NCBI GenBank assembly: GCA_033961575.1
Contig: CM066732.1
Location: 75,244,687 to 75,308,686 of the forward strand
Direction of reading: 5' to 3'
From: Aselliscus stoliczkanus
Lineage: Eukaryota > Chordata > Mammalia > Chiroptera > Hipposideridae
Length of the DNA stretch: 64,000 bases
The notes under the pieces are model-generated. The model worked only from the letters and a program-made list of their open reading frames with translations, was not told where the DNA came from and did no database searches. Within the stretch, counting starts at the first letter, position 1. Every line of letters starts with the position of its first letter. A program made the translations under genes and the position numbers. Shown here piece by piece: positions 48,811-61,135 of the stretch.

Positions 48811-51320
48811 GAAAACATCTCTAGCTAAACTTTCTGCCAGAAGTAGAAAGGGAAATGCAGATATATGAGCCGCCTCCTCTCATTCCTTCCCCCTTTTAAA
48901 CAACTGAGAATGTGGGTTAGAAAAAAAAATATGGAAAATTAAAAAATCAAAAGGACAGTTACAACATGGGAATACTTAATGAAGTGATTGGCATAAAACT
49001 GATATGCAATAAAAAATTTTTGAATGAATGGTGCTAGCTAGGTTATTAGATGGATAGCAAATGTGTCCGGCCATCTATCTAGCCATGCTTACAGCCATTC
49101 TGTCTTCCATCTGTACATCTATTCAATCACTCATCAAATGATTGCTGCATATTCTTCCTGTGATAGTTCAGAAACACAGTGTTCAAGGAGTAACTATCCT
49201 CTGTTATTTTCAGGAAAATGGATTTGTGGGGGAGAGGGCCTGGCCCACCTGAAGCTGTTTTTATTCCTGACCACCATTTTATAGAAATTTACCCTGAAAT
49301 CTCTGGTTGACCCAAAGGATATTGACATCACCCCGTTGTCAAAGTTTTGCTTCTGTGCTGCCCTTCCACCAGCTCTGCGTCATTTCTGTGTCAGGAAGGG
49401 CAGACCATCTGGGAGCTGCTGTGCTGTCATCTGCAACTCCCCTTCCTCTGGGGACATTGCTTACTTCGGTCCCACTCCATCCCCTTCCCTGAAATGCCTT
49501 CTCTGACCTCTCCTCATCACCCCATGCCTTCAATATCCACTGGGCATCCAACCTCCATTCAAAGTTTCTGAGTCTCACTGCACAAGTGCATCTGCTATTC
49601 TCCATACCCTGTAACACTTGTATTGGCTGCCATAGGCTAATACTTACTGACTATTGAGTGAGTACTATGTTACCACTATGAAACAGAGCAAATAATGATT
49701 AGCATATAACAATACAGAACCGGTTCTCTTCTGCACATTCAAAATGAAAAGATTAATAAAAAATAAAAATAAAAAAGAATTGCTGTCAAATATTTTCCTA
49801 ACAGATCCAGTAGTTCCAATAGGTCTTTTCTCCCTTCTCCCCAGATGTAATTTGACAACAACCTTTCTGGAAATGAGTGTAGCAATGTATATCAGGAGCT
49901 TTTAAAAACATGCCTACCTTTTAATTCTCTGATTCCTCTTAAAGTAAATTACCTAAAAGAAGGGTAAAGGTTTATGCACAAGGCTGTTTGCCACAGTGTT
50001 ATTTGTAATCGTAAAAAATCAGAAATGACCTTGAATGAATCATGGTACGGCTACACTACAGATGATTACATAGCCATAAAAATGCAATGATATGGGCAAA
50101 TACATATGCCACGAAAGTGAAAACAGGAGGATGCAAAGTTGCATGTACAATACAGCGCTCAATTATGAAAGAACAAAATGAATAAAACACTGGAAGGAAA
50201 TATGCCAAAATGCCATTGGAGTTGCCTCGAGCTCGTAGGAATTTTAATCTTTTGGGGTTTTTTTTAACAGTTTTGTTAAAATTTTTTTCAATAAGTATAT
50301 ATCACTCTGAAAAATCAGAAAAAAAAATAATAACATAAAAGCTGCCTTAAAGTCTTTCTGGTGTTATATATGGTACCCCCTTTCCTAGGACATTGTAGGG
50401 GAAATGGTGGTGCAACATCCAATGGGAATTGCACAGAGAAGTAGCATTCTCCAGGTTCCCCTGTTTGAACTATGGTGCTAGAAAAGAGGCAACAAGCTTC
50501 TGTCATGCCATAGGCCTTCCAGGTGAAGAACACTTTTGGGAAGAGACTAAGGGTTAAACGATAGAAAGAGGGCTAAAAGATAGATAGGGGAGAGAAAGAA
50601 TTTAGATGGATACTCTCCACTTAGGTATAAACCTAGATAATCCTTAAGATACAAACCCATCTTTCTCCATTTTCCCACTTAGAAATTATGATAAACAGGA
50701 CAGCCTTTGACATGACTGTGAAATCTTTTCTTTCTTTATCTACATCCTTTCTCTTGCCAATGCCATCCTTTGCCCCCTTTCAAACACTCAGGACCTTCAT
50801 CTGTTTTGTTACATTTTGAAAAAAATTTATAAACAGTGAATCATCTCCCAAGTTATTTGCATTTTAAGCTTCCCATCTCTAATTGTGAAATAAATTACTT
50901 TGATTTAAATTCAGAAATTTTTTTAGACAATAGCAGTCAGGGAATGTTTTGAAGAGAGACTTCTTGCCCTGAATGTAAGAGAAGCTCAGATTACTGGCCT
51001 ACTTTTTGTCACTTGAATATCCGAAGGATAACTCAGAAGGAACTTTATTTCTTCTATGTTTTGGCTCCTTCACCTCCACAGAGACATGTCCCTGTGAAAA
51101 GGTTAACTAACACCAGAGGCAGCTGCTAGACACCTATTCTCCCTCAAGAACTTGGAAGTCAAACCACCTCTCACAAATCTAAACAACTCTTGATGACCTC
51201 TCCTAAACCTAATCTTCATCTTAGTAAATGGCGCCTCCACCCAGTCAGCTGCCTACACCAAAACCCCAAAAACTTGTGGCTCAAACCGAACACCCCACAT
51301 CTAGTCCCTTAGCAATTCTT
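48811..51320. other. intergenic, no gene supported
   Basis: Mixed AT-rich sequence. The GC-richer part 49340-49620 has overlapping open frames on both strands without recognisable protein and may be a diverged old repeat. Nothing else identified. Confidence 0.55.
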
Positions 51321-51558
51321 CTGTTTGTTTGTTTTTCTCTCTCTTTTTTTTTTTTTAAAGACTTTATTGGGGGAATTGGGGAAGGGAACAGTGTTGGGAA
51401 TTGGGGAAGGGGAACATTGTGTTTTTCCAGGACCCATCAGCTCCAAGTCAACTTGTTGTCCTTCAATCTTACGCAGCCACCATTCCATGTGGGGGTCGAA
51501 GCAGTAACCTTGTTAAGAGCATGCGTTCTAACCAACTGAGCCACCCTGCTGGCCCCCG
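51321..51558 (-). mobile_element. truncated composite SINE, antisense
   Basis: Terminal module (GACTTTATTGGGGGAATTGG) joined by a shortened middle to a head ending CAACTGAGCCACC. Target-site duplication CTTAGCAATTCTT at 51308-51320 and 51559-51571. It is about half the usual long length, so internally deleted. Confidence 0.9.
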
Positions 51559-51689
51559 CTTAGCAATTCTTAACAGCTCTATCTTCAAAACATTTCCTGA
51601 ATCTGAACACGTCTCAGATCATCTACCACTGTGCTCTGTTTGGTCTCTCTGCTTCTACCCTGGCCCCGCTATAGTGTATTGTTGATCCA

Positions 51690-52270
51690 GCAGCAAGACG
51701 GGTACTATTCGAATTTAAGTCTGATCATTTCACTCTTTTTGCTCAAAATCTTCAAATGACTTCCCACCATATTCAGAATAAAACCCAAAGCTCTCATTGG
51801 TCCCTGGCTATACTTGAACCACATCCCCCACCACTCTCATCCAATGAAAATAAGGGGACCAATGTTCCACCCACATTGGTCTCCTTATTTTCCTCAAACA
51901 TGACAAGCACATTTCCACGTCAAAGCTGTTTATTCTGCCAGAACGTTCTTTCTTCAGATATGCTCATGAGTTGTTCCTTCACTTCCTTCAGGTCTTTACT
52001 CGAAGAATACCACCTCAGAAAGCTCTTCCCTGACCACCCTAATTAAAAGAGCAGCCCTACACCCACCATTACCCTTCATCTTTTCCTATCCCATTGCTCA
52101 GCTTTTTCTCTCTTCATAACACTTATCTGTCACTATATATTTACTTGTTAACTGTCTCTTGTCCCCCAGCAAGCTATAAGGTGCACGAGGACAGATTCTT
52201 TGTTTTGTTCACTGCCATATATCCCGTATCTAGAACAATGCCTGGCATATACATAAATGAATTGATGCTT
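51690..52270 (+). repeat. L2 LINE fragment
   Basis: CTTCAAATGACTTCCCACC, AATAAAACCCAAAGCTCTC, then AGCTATAAGGTGCACGAGGA and AGAACAATGCCTGGCATATA are the L2 3' region, split by diverged sequence. Confidence 0.82.
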
Positions 52271-52305
52271 ACAATAGTGTGCCACTGGATTCAAAAAAGC
52301 ATCAT

Positions 52306-52735
52306 TGGGGCTGGCGGAGTGGTGCATTGGTTAAGAGCCGGTTTTGGGATGCCAGCGGCCCCGGTTCAAATCCCACATATGAGGGCCAGTGACACTGCCC
52401 CCTACAGCTAACAACAGCTCCACCTGGAGCTGGGCTGCGAGCCCCCGCGATGGTGTAGGCTGCAGCCCCTGCTGCAGTGGGCTGCCATAGGCTACAGTGA
52501 GTGGCCAGCAGCCAGCATGAGTGGTTGGCAGCTGGTGTGAGCTGTCAATAGGCGCGGTGAGCGACATCCAGAGGCCGGCGACTGATCTGCCTCATCCAGG
52601 AAGAGCACAATGACAATACCAACATGGGCCAGTGAAGCAACATCCTCCGCAACTAGACTGAAGAACAAAAGACCGCAACTTGTCTGTTCCCCTTCCCCAA
52701 TTTCCCAATAAAATCTTAAAAATAAAACAAAAACA
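52306..52735 (+). mobile_element. long-form SINE, sense
   Basis: Full 430-bp form: head GGGGCTGGCGGAGTGGTGC, B box GGTTCAAATCCC, end CCCAATAAAATCTT. It is bounded by GATTCAAAAAA-like repeats. Confidence 0.94.
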
Positions 52736-52794
52736 AGATTCACAAAACATATGAAAAACAGAAGACAATGTAGTTTTAAATGGATTAAGTCCAT

Positions 52795-52895
52795 GAGTTG
52801 GAGCCAGGCCCACGCCTGAATCCTGGCTCTGCCATCTATTTGCAGTATGACTTAGGTTATTTAACCTCCGTGGCCCGTTTCTTATCACACAGGCA
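52795..52895 (+). repeat. MIR
   Basis: GCCTGAATCCTGGCTCTGCC, GACTTAGGTTATTTAACCTC and GTGGCCCGTTTCTTATC are the MIR core. Confidence 0.85.
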
Positions 52896-52899
52896 CAAC

Positions 52900-54240
52900 A
52901 GCATACTATTCCCGCATCGATGGGGCATCAGCCTGTTTGTCTTGTGGTAAGAGGATATGGTAGAAAGTGGAGGAGCTGAGGCCAGAAAGGTAAATTGGGG
53001 CCAGATAGCAAAGCACATTATATAACCACACTAAAATTGAGCATGGATACTGTTCAGCGAATGCCACTAATTTTTCTAAAGCATTTAAATAATATAATCA
53101 CATTTTTGCTTGGGAAACACAACTCTAAATGCTGTGTTGGAGTAAAGCTCTGGCCGCAATGAAGATGTAGAGAAGAAGGTTAGGAAAGTGGGATGAGGCC
53201 TGAGGTAGGAAGTTCAGCCAGGAGAACATTGAAATAGTTAGAAGATGATGTGGCTCAAAGTATTCAAATATTGAATGGGTTTAAATGATTTATTGATGGA
53301 CTATATTATTACACTATCTCTATGAGTGTTTTTCTCCCTGTGTTAGGCAATGAAATATATAACTTAACACATTCTAAAAGCTTGAAAGTAGAGAGAACTT
53401 ACAACTTGACTTTCACTTTGTCAGGAAAGACTGCCTGTTGAAACAGATTCATTTCAGAAACCATAAGCAATTGGAAAAGAGGGAACTTGAGCTAGAGAAA
53501 AGGATTTTCAATGGCGTAAGATGCCATAATGGAGAGGCATTTTATTTTCTGTTATGCTGGGTATGTGATAGTTCTTTACCCTCAGCCATTCTCACATGCC
53601 CAATCACTAGTACCATCTCTGTCATCTAAGATAGCTCTCCCTCTTCAAACTATTTAGCCACCTGTTTGGCTCAGTATATAACCCTCCTATATTGCAGACA
53701 ATTAAACCTTTGCAGTGGTGCACAAAGACACCATCTTCCAAGTTTTAAGAAAATTCTTCTATAAGAGTGCTTACTGCCTTACTTTCAGTCTCCAAGGATC
53801 AAGTATTTTCTGCAGTGGGTTCATTGCTCATTAAAAAAAAAAAAAAGTAGATTTGAATCCTAGCACTGTCATTTACTGAAGAACTGATCTTAGAAATTTA
53901 CTTAATCTCTCTCAGTCTCAGTTATTTATCTCTACATTAGGCATAACACTACCTATATCATAGAATGAGAATTAAGCTGAATGAGATAAACTAATATCCT
54001 CCCCCACACTGGCTCATACTAGTGCCCAGTATTTGTATATATGTACTTGGTGTTGCCTGGAAACTCCTAAGGATAGATGCTATCTAACCAGCTTTTTACT
54101 ATATAATGTATATATGTGTTCCAAATAAACATTCTTGAACAATAATGAAGATGGTCTACCTGGCTAGGAGAAAAAAAGCCTTATCTATCTATCTGTATCT
54201 ATATATTTAGATTTCATAAATAAATTCCATTCATATGTTT
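52900..54240. other. intergenic with a MIR
   Basis: No gene supported. A MIR lies at 53845-54010 (GATTTGAATCCTAGCACTG, then TCTCTCAGTCTCAGTTATTT and ATGAGAATTAAGCTG). Confidence 0.6.
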
Positions 54241-55197
54241 GAAAAAAATGTGTATTTTGCTATTGTACATACTAAGTATGATATAGTTTTATGTCCTTTC
54301 CCACATAAATATGGTAAATTACATTATTTCTCTTTGTAGTCTCTCAATTTTCATTCTGTATATTTTGGGACTTTGTCATAGGTGCATATAAATTAAAAGC
54401 AATATCTGTTTAGTTACCTGAACGTCTCATCAGTATAAAGTATTCCTCTTTATCTGTAGTAATGCTTTCTCACTCAAGTCTGTTCTGTCTCTAGACACAT
54501 CAGCTGTCTTTGGGTTGGTGTTTGCAAGGTACGTATTTCCCTTTTAATTTCAACCTTTATTATTATGTTTTAAATATGTCTTTTGTTAACAGTAGTTGGA
54601 TTTTTTTTAACTAGTCAGTCTTTAACTTTTAACTGGAACATTTAATCCTTTTACATTTATGTAATTGCTACTATTTTTGGAATTAAATTTGCCATCTTCA
54701 AAAGTGTTTCCATTGGACTGATCTGTTACATTTCTTTTTCCTTTTCCTTTTTTAGATTGATTTCCATTTTTATGTGTCAAATTCCCCCTTTTTAACAGTT
54801 TAAAATTATATGCTTTCTTTGTATTCTTTTTTCGATTAATTTTAAAATTACATCACACATTTTGAATTTATTTGAGTTTTTTTATAATATTAAGGAAGTG
54901 AGAACACTTTAACTGCATTTACTCTTTTCTCACATATGCTATAATCGTTGTACATTTTAATTTTGTATTTTAAAAAATCCATAACACATTATGATTGTTT
55001 TACACAGTTAATATTTATTAGATTTACATGTTTCCACTTTCTTGGCTCTAAATTTTTTCTTGTATTTCACACTTTCCATATCAGATCATTTTCTTCCTGC
55101 CTATAATACATGCTTTGAAATATCTTTCACTGTAGATTTTCAAAATATCTTAGCACCAGTGTGTCTAAAGTGTCTATATTTTATCTACCTAAAGAAT

Positions 55198-55312
55198 GCT
55201 AGCCAGTCGAGTGGTGTGGTGGTTAAGAGCTGGCTTGGGATGCCAGTGGCCCCAGTTCGGGTCCCACATATTAGGGCCAGTGACACTGCCCTCTAAAAAA
55301 AATAAAAAAATA
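55198..55312 (+). mobile_element. short SINE, sense
   Basis: Short form from GCTAGCCAGTCGAGTGG to GACACTGCCCTC plus an A/T tail. Confidence 0.92.
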
Positions 55313-55541
55313 GAATTAGTTTCTTTCAGCACATTGAATATAACATTCCACTGTCTTGTGTTTCCACTTTTATTAATTAAAAGTCAGCAATAATTATATT
55401 GTTGCTCATTTTAAAGTATTATCTTCTTCTCTGGCTGCTTTTAATATTTGTTCTTTGTCTTGGTTATAAGAAGTTTTACTTCAATGTGTGTAGATATGGT
55501 TTTCTTTTCATTTATCATGCTTTCAGGTTAATAAGACTTCT

Positions 55542-55989
55542 TTCTTTATATATTTTTTTATTTTTTTATTTTATTGGGAATTTGGGGGAGGGAACAGCAT
55601 TGGGGAATTAGAGAAGGGGAACAGATAAGTTGCTGTCCATTTGTTCTTCAGTCTAGTTGTGGAGGATATCGCTTCACTGGCCCATGTTGGTACTGTGATC
55701 ATTGTGCTCTTCCCGGCTAAGGCAGATCAGTCATCGGCCATTGGACGGCTGCTCATGGTGGCTCATAGCAGCTCATGCTGGCTGCCAGCCACTCACAGTA
55801 GCTTATGGCAGCCCACTACAGCCCCACTGCAGCCTAAACAGTCGCCGGTGACTCACCGCAGACCAGCTTCAGGTCAAGCTGTTGTTCACCATCTTAGCTG
55901 TAGAGGGTGCAGTGTCACTGACCCACGTGGGATCTGAATTGTTGGCCCTTCCAAGCCAACTCTTAACCAACAACCCACTCAAAAGGCCC
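55542..55989 (-). mobile_element. long-form SINE, antisense
   Basis: Target-site duplication TAATAAGACTTCT at 55529-55541 and 55990-56002. More diverged than other long copies. Confidence 0.94.
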
Positions 55990-56349
55990 TAATAAGACTT
56001 CTCTTAAAATCAGTGTCTTGAAGTCTTCTGTCAGAGTGGAAATTCCTCAGCAGTTAACTCTTCAAATAATTGCTCAACTCATTCTCTTCCTCTCCTTCTA
56101 GAACTCTAGCTAATGTTAGACATTCTGTTGCGTCTTTTACCCTCTCATATATTCCCTCCCCCTTTTTTGTTCCTCCATGCTGCATTTCAGATCATTCCTT
56201 TTGAAGCATCTTCAGGGCCATTAAGTCTTAAGGTATCCAATCTACACTTAAAATCTGGTTGGGTTTTAAGTTTTTGTTTATAAATTATTCACAATATATA
56301 AATATATTTATAAAATTTTGTTTATAAATTTTATTTAAAATTAAACAAA

Positions 56350-56808
56350 GGGCCGGCCGAGTGGCGCATTGGTTAAGCGCTGGTTTGGGGATGCCAGCGG
56401 CCCCGGTTCGGATCCCACATGAGGGCCAGTGACACTGCCCTCTGCAGCTAACAACAGCTCCACCTGGAGCTGGGCTGTGCGAGCCCCGGTGATGGTGTGG
56501 GCTGCAGCCCCTGCTGCAGTGGGCTGCCATAGGCTACAGTGAGTGGCACACAGCCAGCGTGAGCCGCTGGCAGCCAAGCGTGAGCTGCCAATAGCCGCGG
56601 TGAGCGACCTCCAGAGGCCGGCGACCGATCTGCCTCATCCGGGAAGAGCGCAATGACGATACCAACAGTGAAGCAACGTCCTCTGCAACTAGACTGAAGA
56701 ACAAAAAGACAGCAACTTGTCTGTTCCCTTTCCCCGATTCCCCAACGCTGTTCCTCTCCGCCAATTCCCCAATAAAATCTTTAAAAAATAAAAATAAAAA
56801 AAATAAAT
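56350..56808 (+). mobile_element. long-form SINE, sense
   Basis: Head GGCCGGCCGAGTGGCGC, end CCCAATAAAATCTTTAAAAA. Target-site duplication AAAATTAAACAAA at 56337 and 56809. Confidence 0.96.
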
Positions 56809-58274
56809 AAAATTAAACAAAAATATTTAAAATCACAATAAAATTCTGTTGGTTCCTTTTTCAAATTCAAACTTGCTGTGTCATTTTTTGTCATTTCCTG
56901 TTTTTATAGATATCACCAAGCTAGTCTTTTGTGACTTTAAATATAGTCATCATACCAAAACCAAAAAAAGACATTACAAGAAAAGGAAACTACAGACTAA
57001 TATTCCTTGTAAATATTGATGCAAAAATCATCCACAAATACAAATAAATCATTACCAGATCCAAAATAGAAAACCAAATTAAGAAGCATATTGAAAAATT
57101 ATACACCATGACCAAGTGGAATTTATTCCTGAAATGCAAGGATAGTTCAGCATATGAAAGTTAATGTAATTAACACATTAACAGAACAAAGGAAAAGAAC
57201 CACATGATCATCTTAATTGATGCAGAAAAAGCATTTGACAAAACTCACCACTCTTTCATGATAAAAACACTCAACAAACTAGGAATAGAAGGAAACTAAC
57301 TGAATATAATAAATATCACATATGGAAAACCCACAGCTCTAACATTATATAGTTTATATTGAAAGCTTTTCCTTTAAGATCAGAGATAAGGCAAGGATGC
57401 CCACTTTTACCATTTCAACATAGTACTAGAAGTCCTAGCCAGGGCAATTACTTAAGAAAGAGAAATAAAAGGCATCCAAATCAGAAAAAATAAAATTATG
57501 TAGATGATATGATCTTATACATAGAAAACTCTGAAGATTCCACACACAAAACAGTTAAAACTAATAAATAAATTTGGCAAAGTAGAAGGATACAAAATCA
57601 ACACCAAAAAACTCAGTTGCATTTTTATACACTAACAATGAACAATAAAAATAGAAAATTTAAAAAGCAATTCCATTTACAACAGTAACAAAAAGCATAA
57701 AATACTTAGGAATTAACTAAGGAGATGAAAGACTTATACCATGAAAACTGCAAAACACTACTGAAAGAAATGAAAGATTACATAAATAAATGGAACGATC
57801 CCATGTGCATGGAGTAGAAGACTTAATATTGTCAGGGTGTCAATAGTGCCTAAAACAATCTATAGATTCAATGCACTCGCTATCAAAATATCACTGACAT
57901 TTTTTGCAAAAATAGGGAAAAAAATTCTACAATTCATATGAAATCTTAAGGGACGCTAAATAACCAAAATAATCTTGATAAAGAAGAAAACTAGAGGACT
58001 GACACTGTCTTGTTTCAGAACTTACTACAGTGCTACAGTAATCAAAACAGTGTGGTACTGGCATAAAGACAAACATATAGAACAATGGAGTAGAATAGAG
58101 AGTCCAGGAATTAACCCTTCATATATGGTAAAATCATTTCTGACAAGAGTGTCAAGATCATTCAATGGGAAAAGAACAGTCTTTTTCAACAAATTGTGCT
58201 GGTAAAACTGGATACCCACTTCATGCAGAAACATGAAGTTGGACCCTACCTAACACCATATATAAGAATTAACT

Positions 58275-58699
58275 TGGGGGCCGGCCAAGTGGCGCATTGG
58301 TTAAGAGCTGGTTTGGGGATGCCAGCAGCCCCGGTTCGGATCCCACATATGAGGGCCAGTGACACTGCCCTCCACAGCTAACAGCTCCACCTGGAGCTGG
58401 GCTGTGCGAGCCCCGGCGACGGTGTAGTGGGCTGCCATAGGCTACAGTGAGTGGCCGGCAGCCAGCGTGAGCTGCCAATAGCCGCGGTGAGCGACCATCC
58501 AGAGGCTGGCGACCGATCTGCCTCATCTGGGAAGAGCGAAATGACGATACCAATATGGGCCAGTGAAGCAACGTCCTCCACAACAAGACTGAAGAACAAA
58601 AGGACAGCAACTTGTCTGTTCCCCTTCTCCGATTCCCCAACGCTGTTCCCCTCCCCCAATTCCCCAATTTTAAAAAAAAAAAATCTTAAAAAAAAAAAA
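58275..58699 (+). mobile_element. long-form SINE, sense
   Basis: First of two SINEs at one target. AGAATTAACT occurs at 58265, 58701 and 58850. The end module lacks the usual AATAAA (TTCCCCAATTTTAAAA). Confidence 0.95.
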
Positions 58700-58710
58700 A
58701 AGAATTAACT

Positions 58711-58848
58711 AGGGCCAGCCGAGAGCCTCAGTTGGTTAAGAGTTCACTCAAGAGTGCGAGCTGAGCTCTGAACAACAGCAGTTCAACAACCAGCCTGAGT
58801 TGAGCTGCCACTGAGCTGCCAACAGGTGGCATGATGGCTCAGCTGAAA
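58711..58848 (+). mobile_element. GAGCTGAGCTGCC-type SINE, short, sense
   Basis: Complex-family short copy directly after the previous SINE, bounded by the second and third copies of the same AGAATTAACT duplication. Confidence 0.94.
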
Positions 58849-59055
58849 AAGAATTAACTCAAAATGGATCAGAGACTCAAATGTAGACCTAAAACTATAA
58901 AACTCTTAAAAGAAAACATAGGGCAAAAGATTCACAATATTGGATCTGGTAATGATTTTTTAGATACAACACCAAAGGCACAGGTAACAAAGGAAAAAAA
59001 TAAACAAATCTAACTTCATGAAAATTAAAAGATTTTGTGTATTAAAGATACTATG

Positions 59056-59510
59056 GGGCCGGCCGAGTGGTGCATTGGTTAAAAGCTGGTTTTGGAATGC
59101 CAGCGGCCCCGGTTCAGATCCCATATGTGAGGGCCAGTGACACTGCCCTCTACAGCTAACAGCAGCTCCACCTGGAGCTGGGCTGTGCGAGCCCCGGTGA
59201 TGGTGTAGGCTGTAGCCCCTGCTGCAGTGGGCTGCCATAGGCTACAGTGAGTGGCTGGCAGCCAGCATGAGTGGCTGGCAGCCAGCGTGAGCTGCCAATA
59301 GCCACCGTGAGCAACCATCCAGAGGCCAGTGACCAATCTGCCTCATCTGGGAAGAGCGCAATGACAATACTAACGTGGGACAGTGAAGCCACGTCCTCCG
59401 CAACTAGACTGAAGAACAAAAAGACAGCAACTTGTCTGTTCCCCTTCCCTGGTTCCCTAACGCTGTTGCCCTCCCCCAATTCCCCAATAAAATCTTTAAA
59501 AAAAAAAAAA
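59056..59510 (+). mobile_element. long-form SINE, sense
   Basis: Target-site duplication AAAGATACTATG at 59044-59055 and 59509-59520; end module CCCAATAAAATCTTT. Confidence 0.96.
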
Positions 59511-59520
59511 AGATACTATG

Positions 59521-59905
59521 GGGCTAGCTGAGTGGCTCAGTTGGTTAAGAGCATAAGCTCTGAGCAACAAGGGTCACCAGTTTGATTCACACATGGGCCA
59601 GTAAGCTGTGCGTGAGCTCAGCAGCTGCTGAGCTGCCAGCAGTTAGCCAGATGGCTCCATGGTTAGAGTGCGCTCTTAGCAACAAGGCTTCCAGTTCAAC
59701 TCCCACATGGGATGGTGGGCTATGCCCACCCACAACTAAGATTGAACATGGCACCTTGAACTAAGCGAACACAAGCTGCCGACTGCTGACCGGATGGCAA
59801 CTGGCTTGGAGCTGAGCTAGCTGAGACCCTCCACAACTAAGAATGAAGGACAACAACTTGGCTCTTCCCCTTCACCAATTCCCCAATAAAATCTTTTTTA
59901 AAAAA
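59521..59905 (+). mobile_element. composite multi-unit SINE, sense
   Basis: Starts exactly at the end of the previous SINE's duplication and is itself followed by AAGATACTATG at 59906-59916. It has three GGCTC/GTTAGAGTGCGCTC-like tRNA-type units, CAACTAAGATTGAACATGG, and the shared end CCCAATAAAATCTTTTTT. Confidence 0.94.
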
Positions 59906-59940
59906 AAGATACTATGAACAAAGTAAAAAGGCAACCCACA

Positions 59941-60047
59941 GGGCCGGCCGAATGGTGTGGTGGTTAAGAGCTGGCTTGGGACGCCAGCGGCTCCAGTTCG
60001 GATCCCACATATGAGGGCCAGTGACACTGCCCTCAAAAAAAACAAAA
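59941..60047 (+). mobile_element. short SINE, sense
   Basis: Target-site duplication AAAGGCAACCCACAG on both sides (right copy ends at 60064). Confidence 0.96.
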
Positions 60048-60750
60048 AAAAAGGCAACCCACAGAATAAGAGAAAATATTTGCAAATCATATTTGATAAG
60101 GGGTTAATATCCAGAATACATAGAGAACTCCTAAAACTCAACAAAAAAAAATAATTTGATGTAAAAATGGGCAAAAGACTTGAGCAGATATTTCTCCAAA
60201 GAAGATACATAAATGGCCAATAAGCACATGAAAAGATGCTTAATATCACTAATCACAAATCAAAACTATAATAAGATATCCATTAGGCTGACTACTAGCA
60301 AAAGAAAACAGAAAAATAACAAATGTTGGCAAGAATGTGGAGAAATTAGAACCTTTGTGCACTGTTGGTGGGAATGTAAAATAGTATAGCTGCTGTGCAA
60401 TGAACAGTATGGCAGTTCTTCAAAAATTTAAAAATAGAGTTATCATATGATCCAGAAATTCTACTTCTGGGTATATATCCAAATGAAAGCAAGGTCTCAA
60501 AGAGATGTTTGCATAGCTATAGTCATTCACAATATGGAAGCAACCCATCAGTGGATGAATGGATAAGCAAAATATGATATATACATACAGTGGAATATTA
60601 TTCAGCCTTAAAAAAGAAAGGAAATTATGACATGTGCTATAACATAAATGAACGCTGAGGATATTATGCTAAGTGAAATAAGTCAATCACACACACACAA
60701 AATACTGCATGATTCTACCAAGATGAAATACTTAAGAGCAGTTAGAATAG

Positions 60751-60935
60751 GGGCCGGCCGAGTGGCTCAGTTGGTTAAGAGCTCGCTCAAGAGTGTGAGC
60801 TGAGCTCTGAGCAACAGCGGTTCGATGCCAGCCTGAGTTGAGTTGCTGTTGAGCTGCCAACAGGTAGAACGATGGCTCAGCTAAAAAAAAAAAAAAAAAA
60901 GAAAAGAAAGAAAGAAAAGAAATGAAAAGTAGTTA
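60751..60935 (+). mobile_element. GAGCTGAGCTGCC-type SINE, short, sense
   Basis: Complex-family head and tail AGCTGCCAACAGGTAGAACG, then A18 and (AAAG)n. Confidence 0.92.
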
Positions 60936-61135
60936 AAATACTAGAGAAAGTGGTGGTAACCAGGAACTGGGAAGTGGAGGGATGGGGAGTTATTGTTTAA
61001 TGGGTATAGAGTTCCAGATTACAAGATGAAAAGAGTATGGAGATGGATGGTGGTGATGGTTGCACAACATTATGAATGTATTTAGTAGCATTGAACTGTA
61101 TACTTAAAAATGATTAAGGTGATTAAATAAATGTT

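Larger units (their letters stand above)
54250..56335 (-). mobile_element. old LINE-1/HAL1-like fragment (antisense), split by SINEs
   Basis: Long T-rich antisense LINE text. Segments such as GTTTCTTTCAGCACATTGAA followed by ...TTCCACTGTCTTG, and TCTCTGGCTGCTTTTAATA followed by TTTGTTCTTTGTC, match the antisense of LINE-1 coding-region remnants seen across mammals. Very diverged; ends approximate. Confidence 0.6.
56940..61135 (+). mobile_element. LINE-1 ORF2 3' half and 3' UTR (sense), riddled with SINEs
   Basis: Sense LINE-1: ACAAGAAAAGGAAACTACAG (RT region) at about 56976; TGATGCAGAAAAAGCATTTG (57218); AATCAAAACAGTGTGGTACTG (58041); 3' UTR text GATGGATGGTGGTGATGGTTG and ACTGTATACTTAAAAATG near 61045-61110. 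Frames are broken throughout. SINEs at 58275-60935 are inserted in it, mostly at A-rich sites. Confidence 0.92.
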
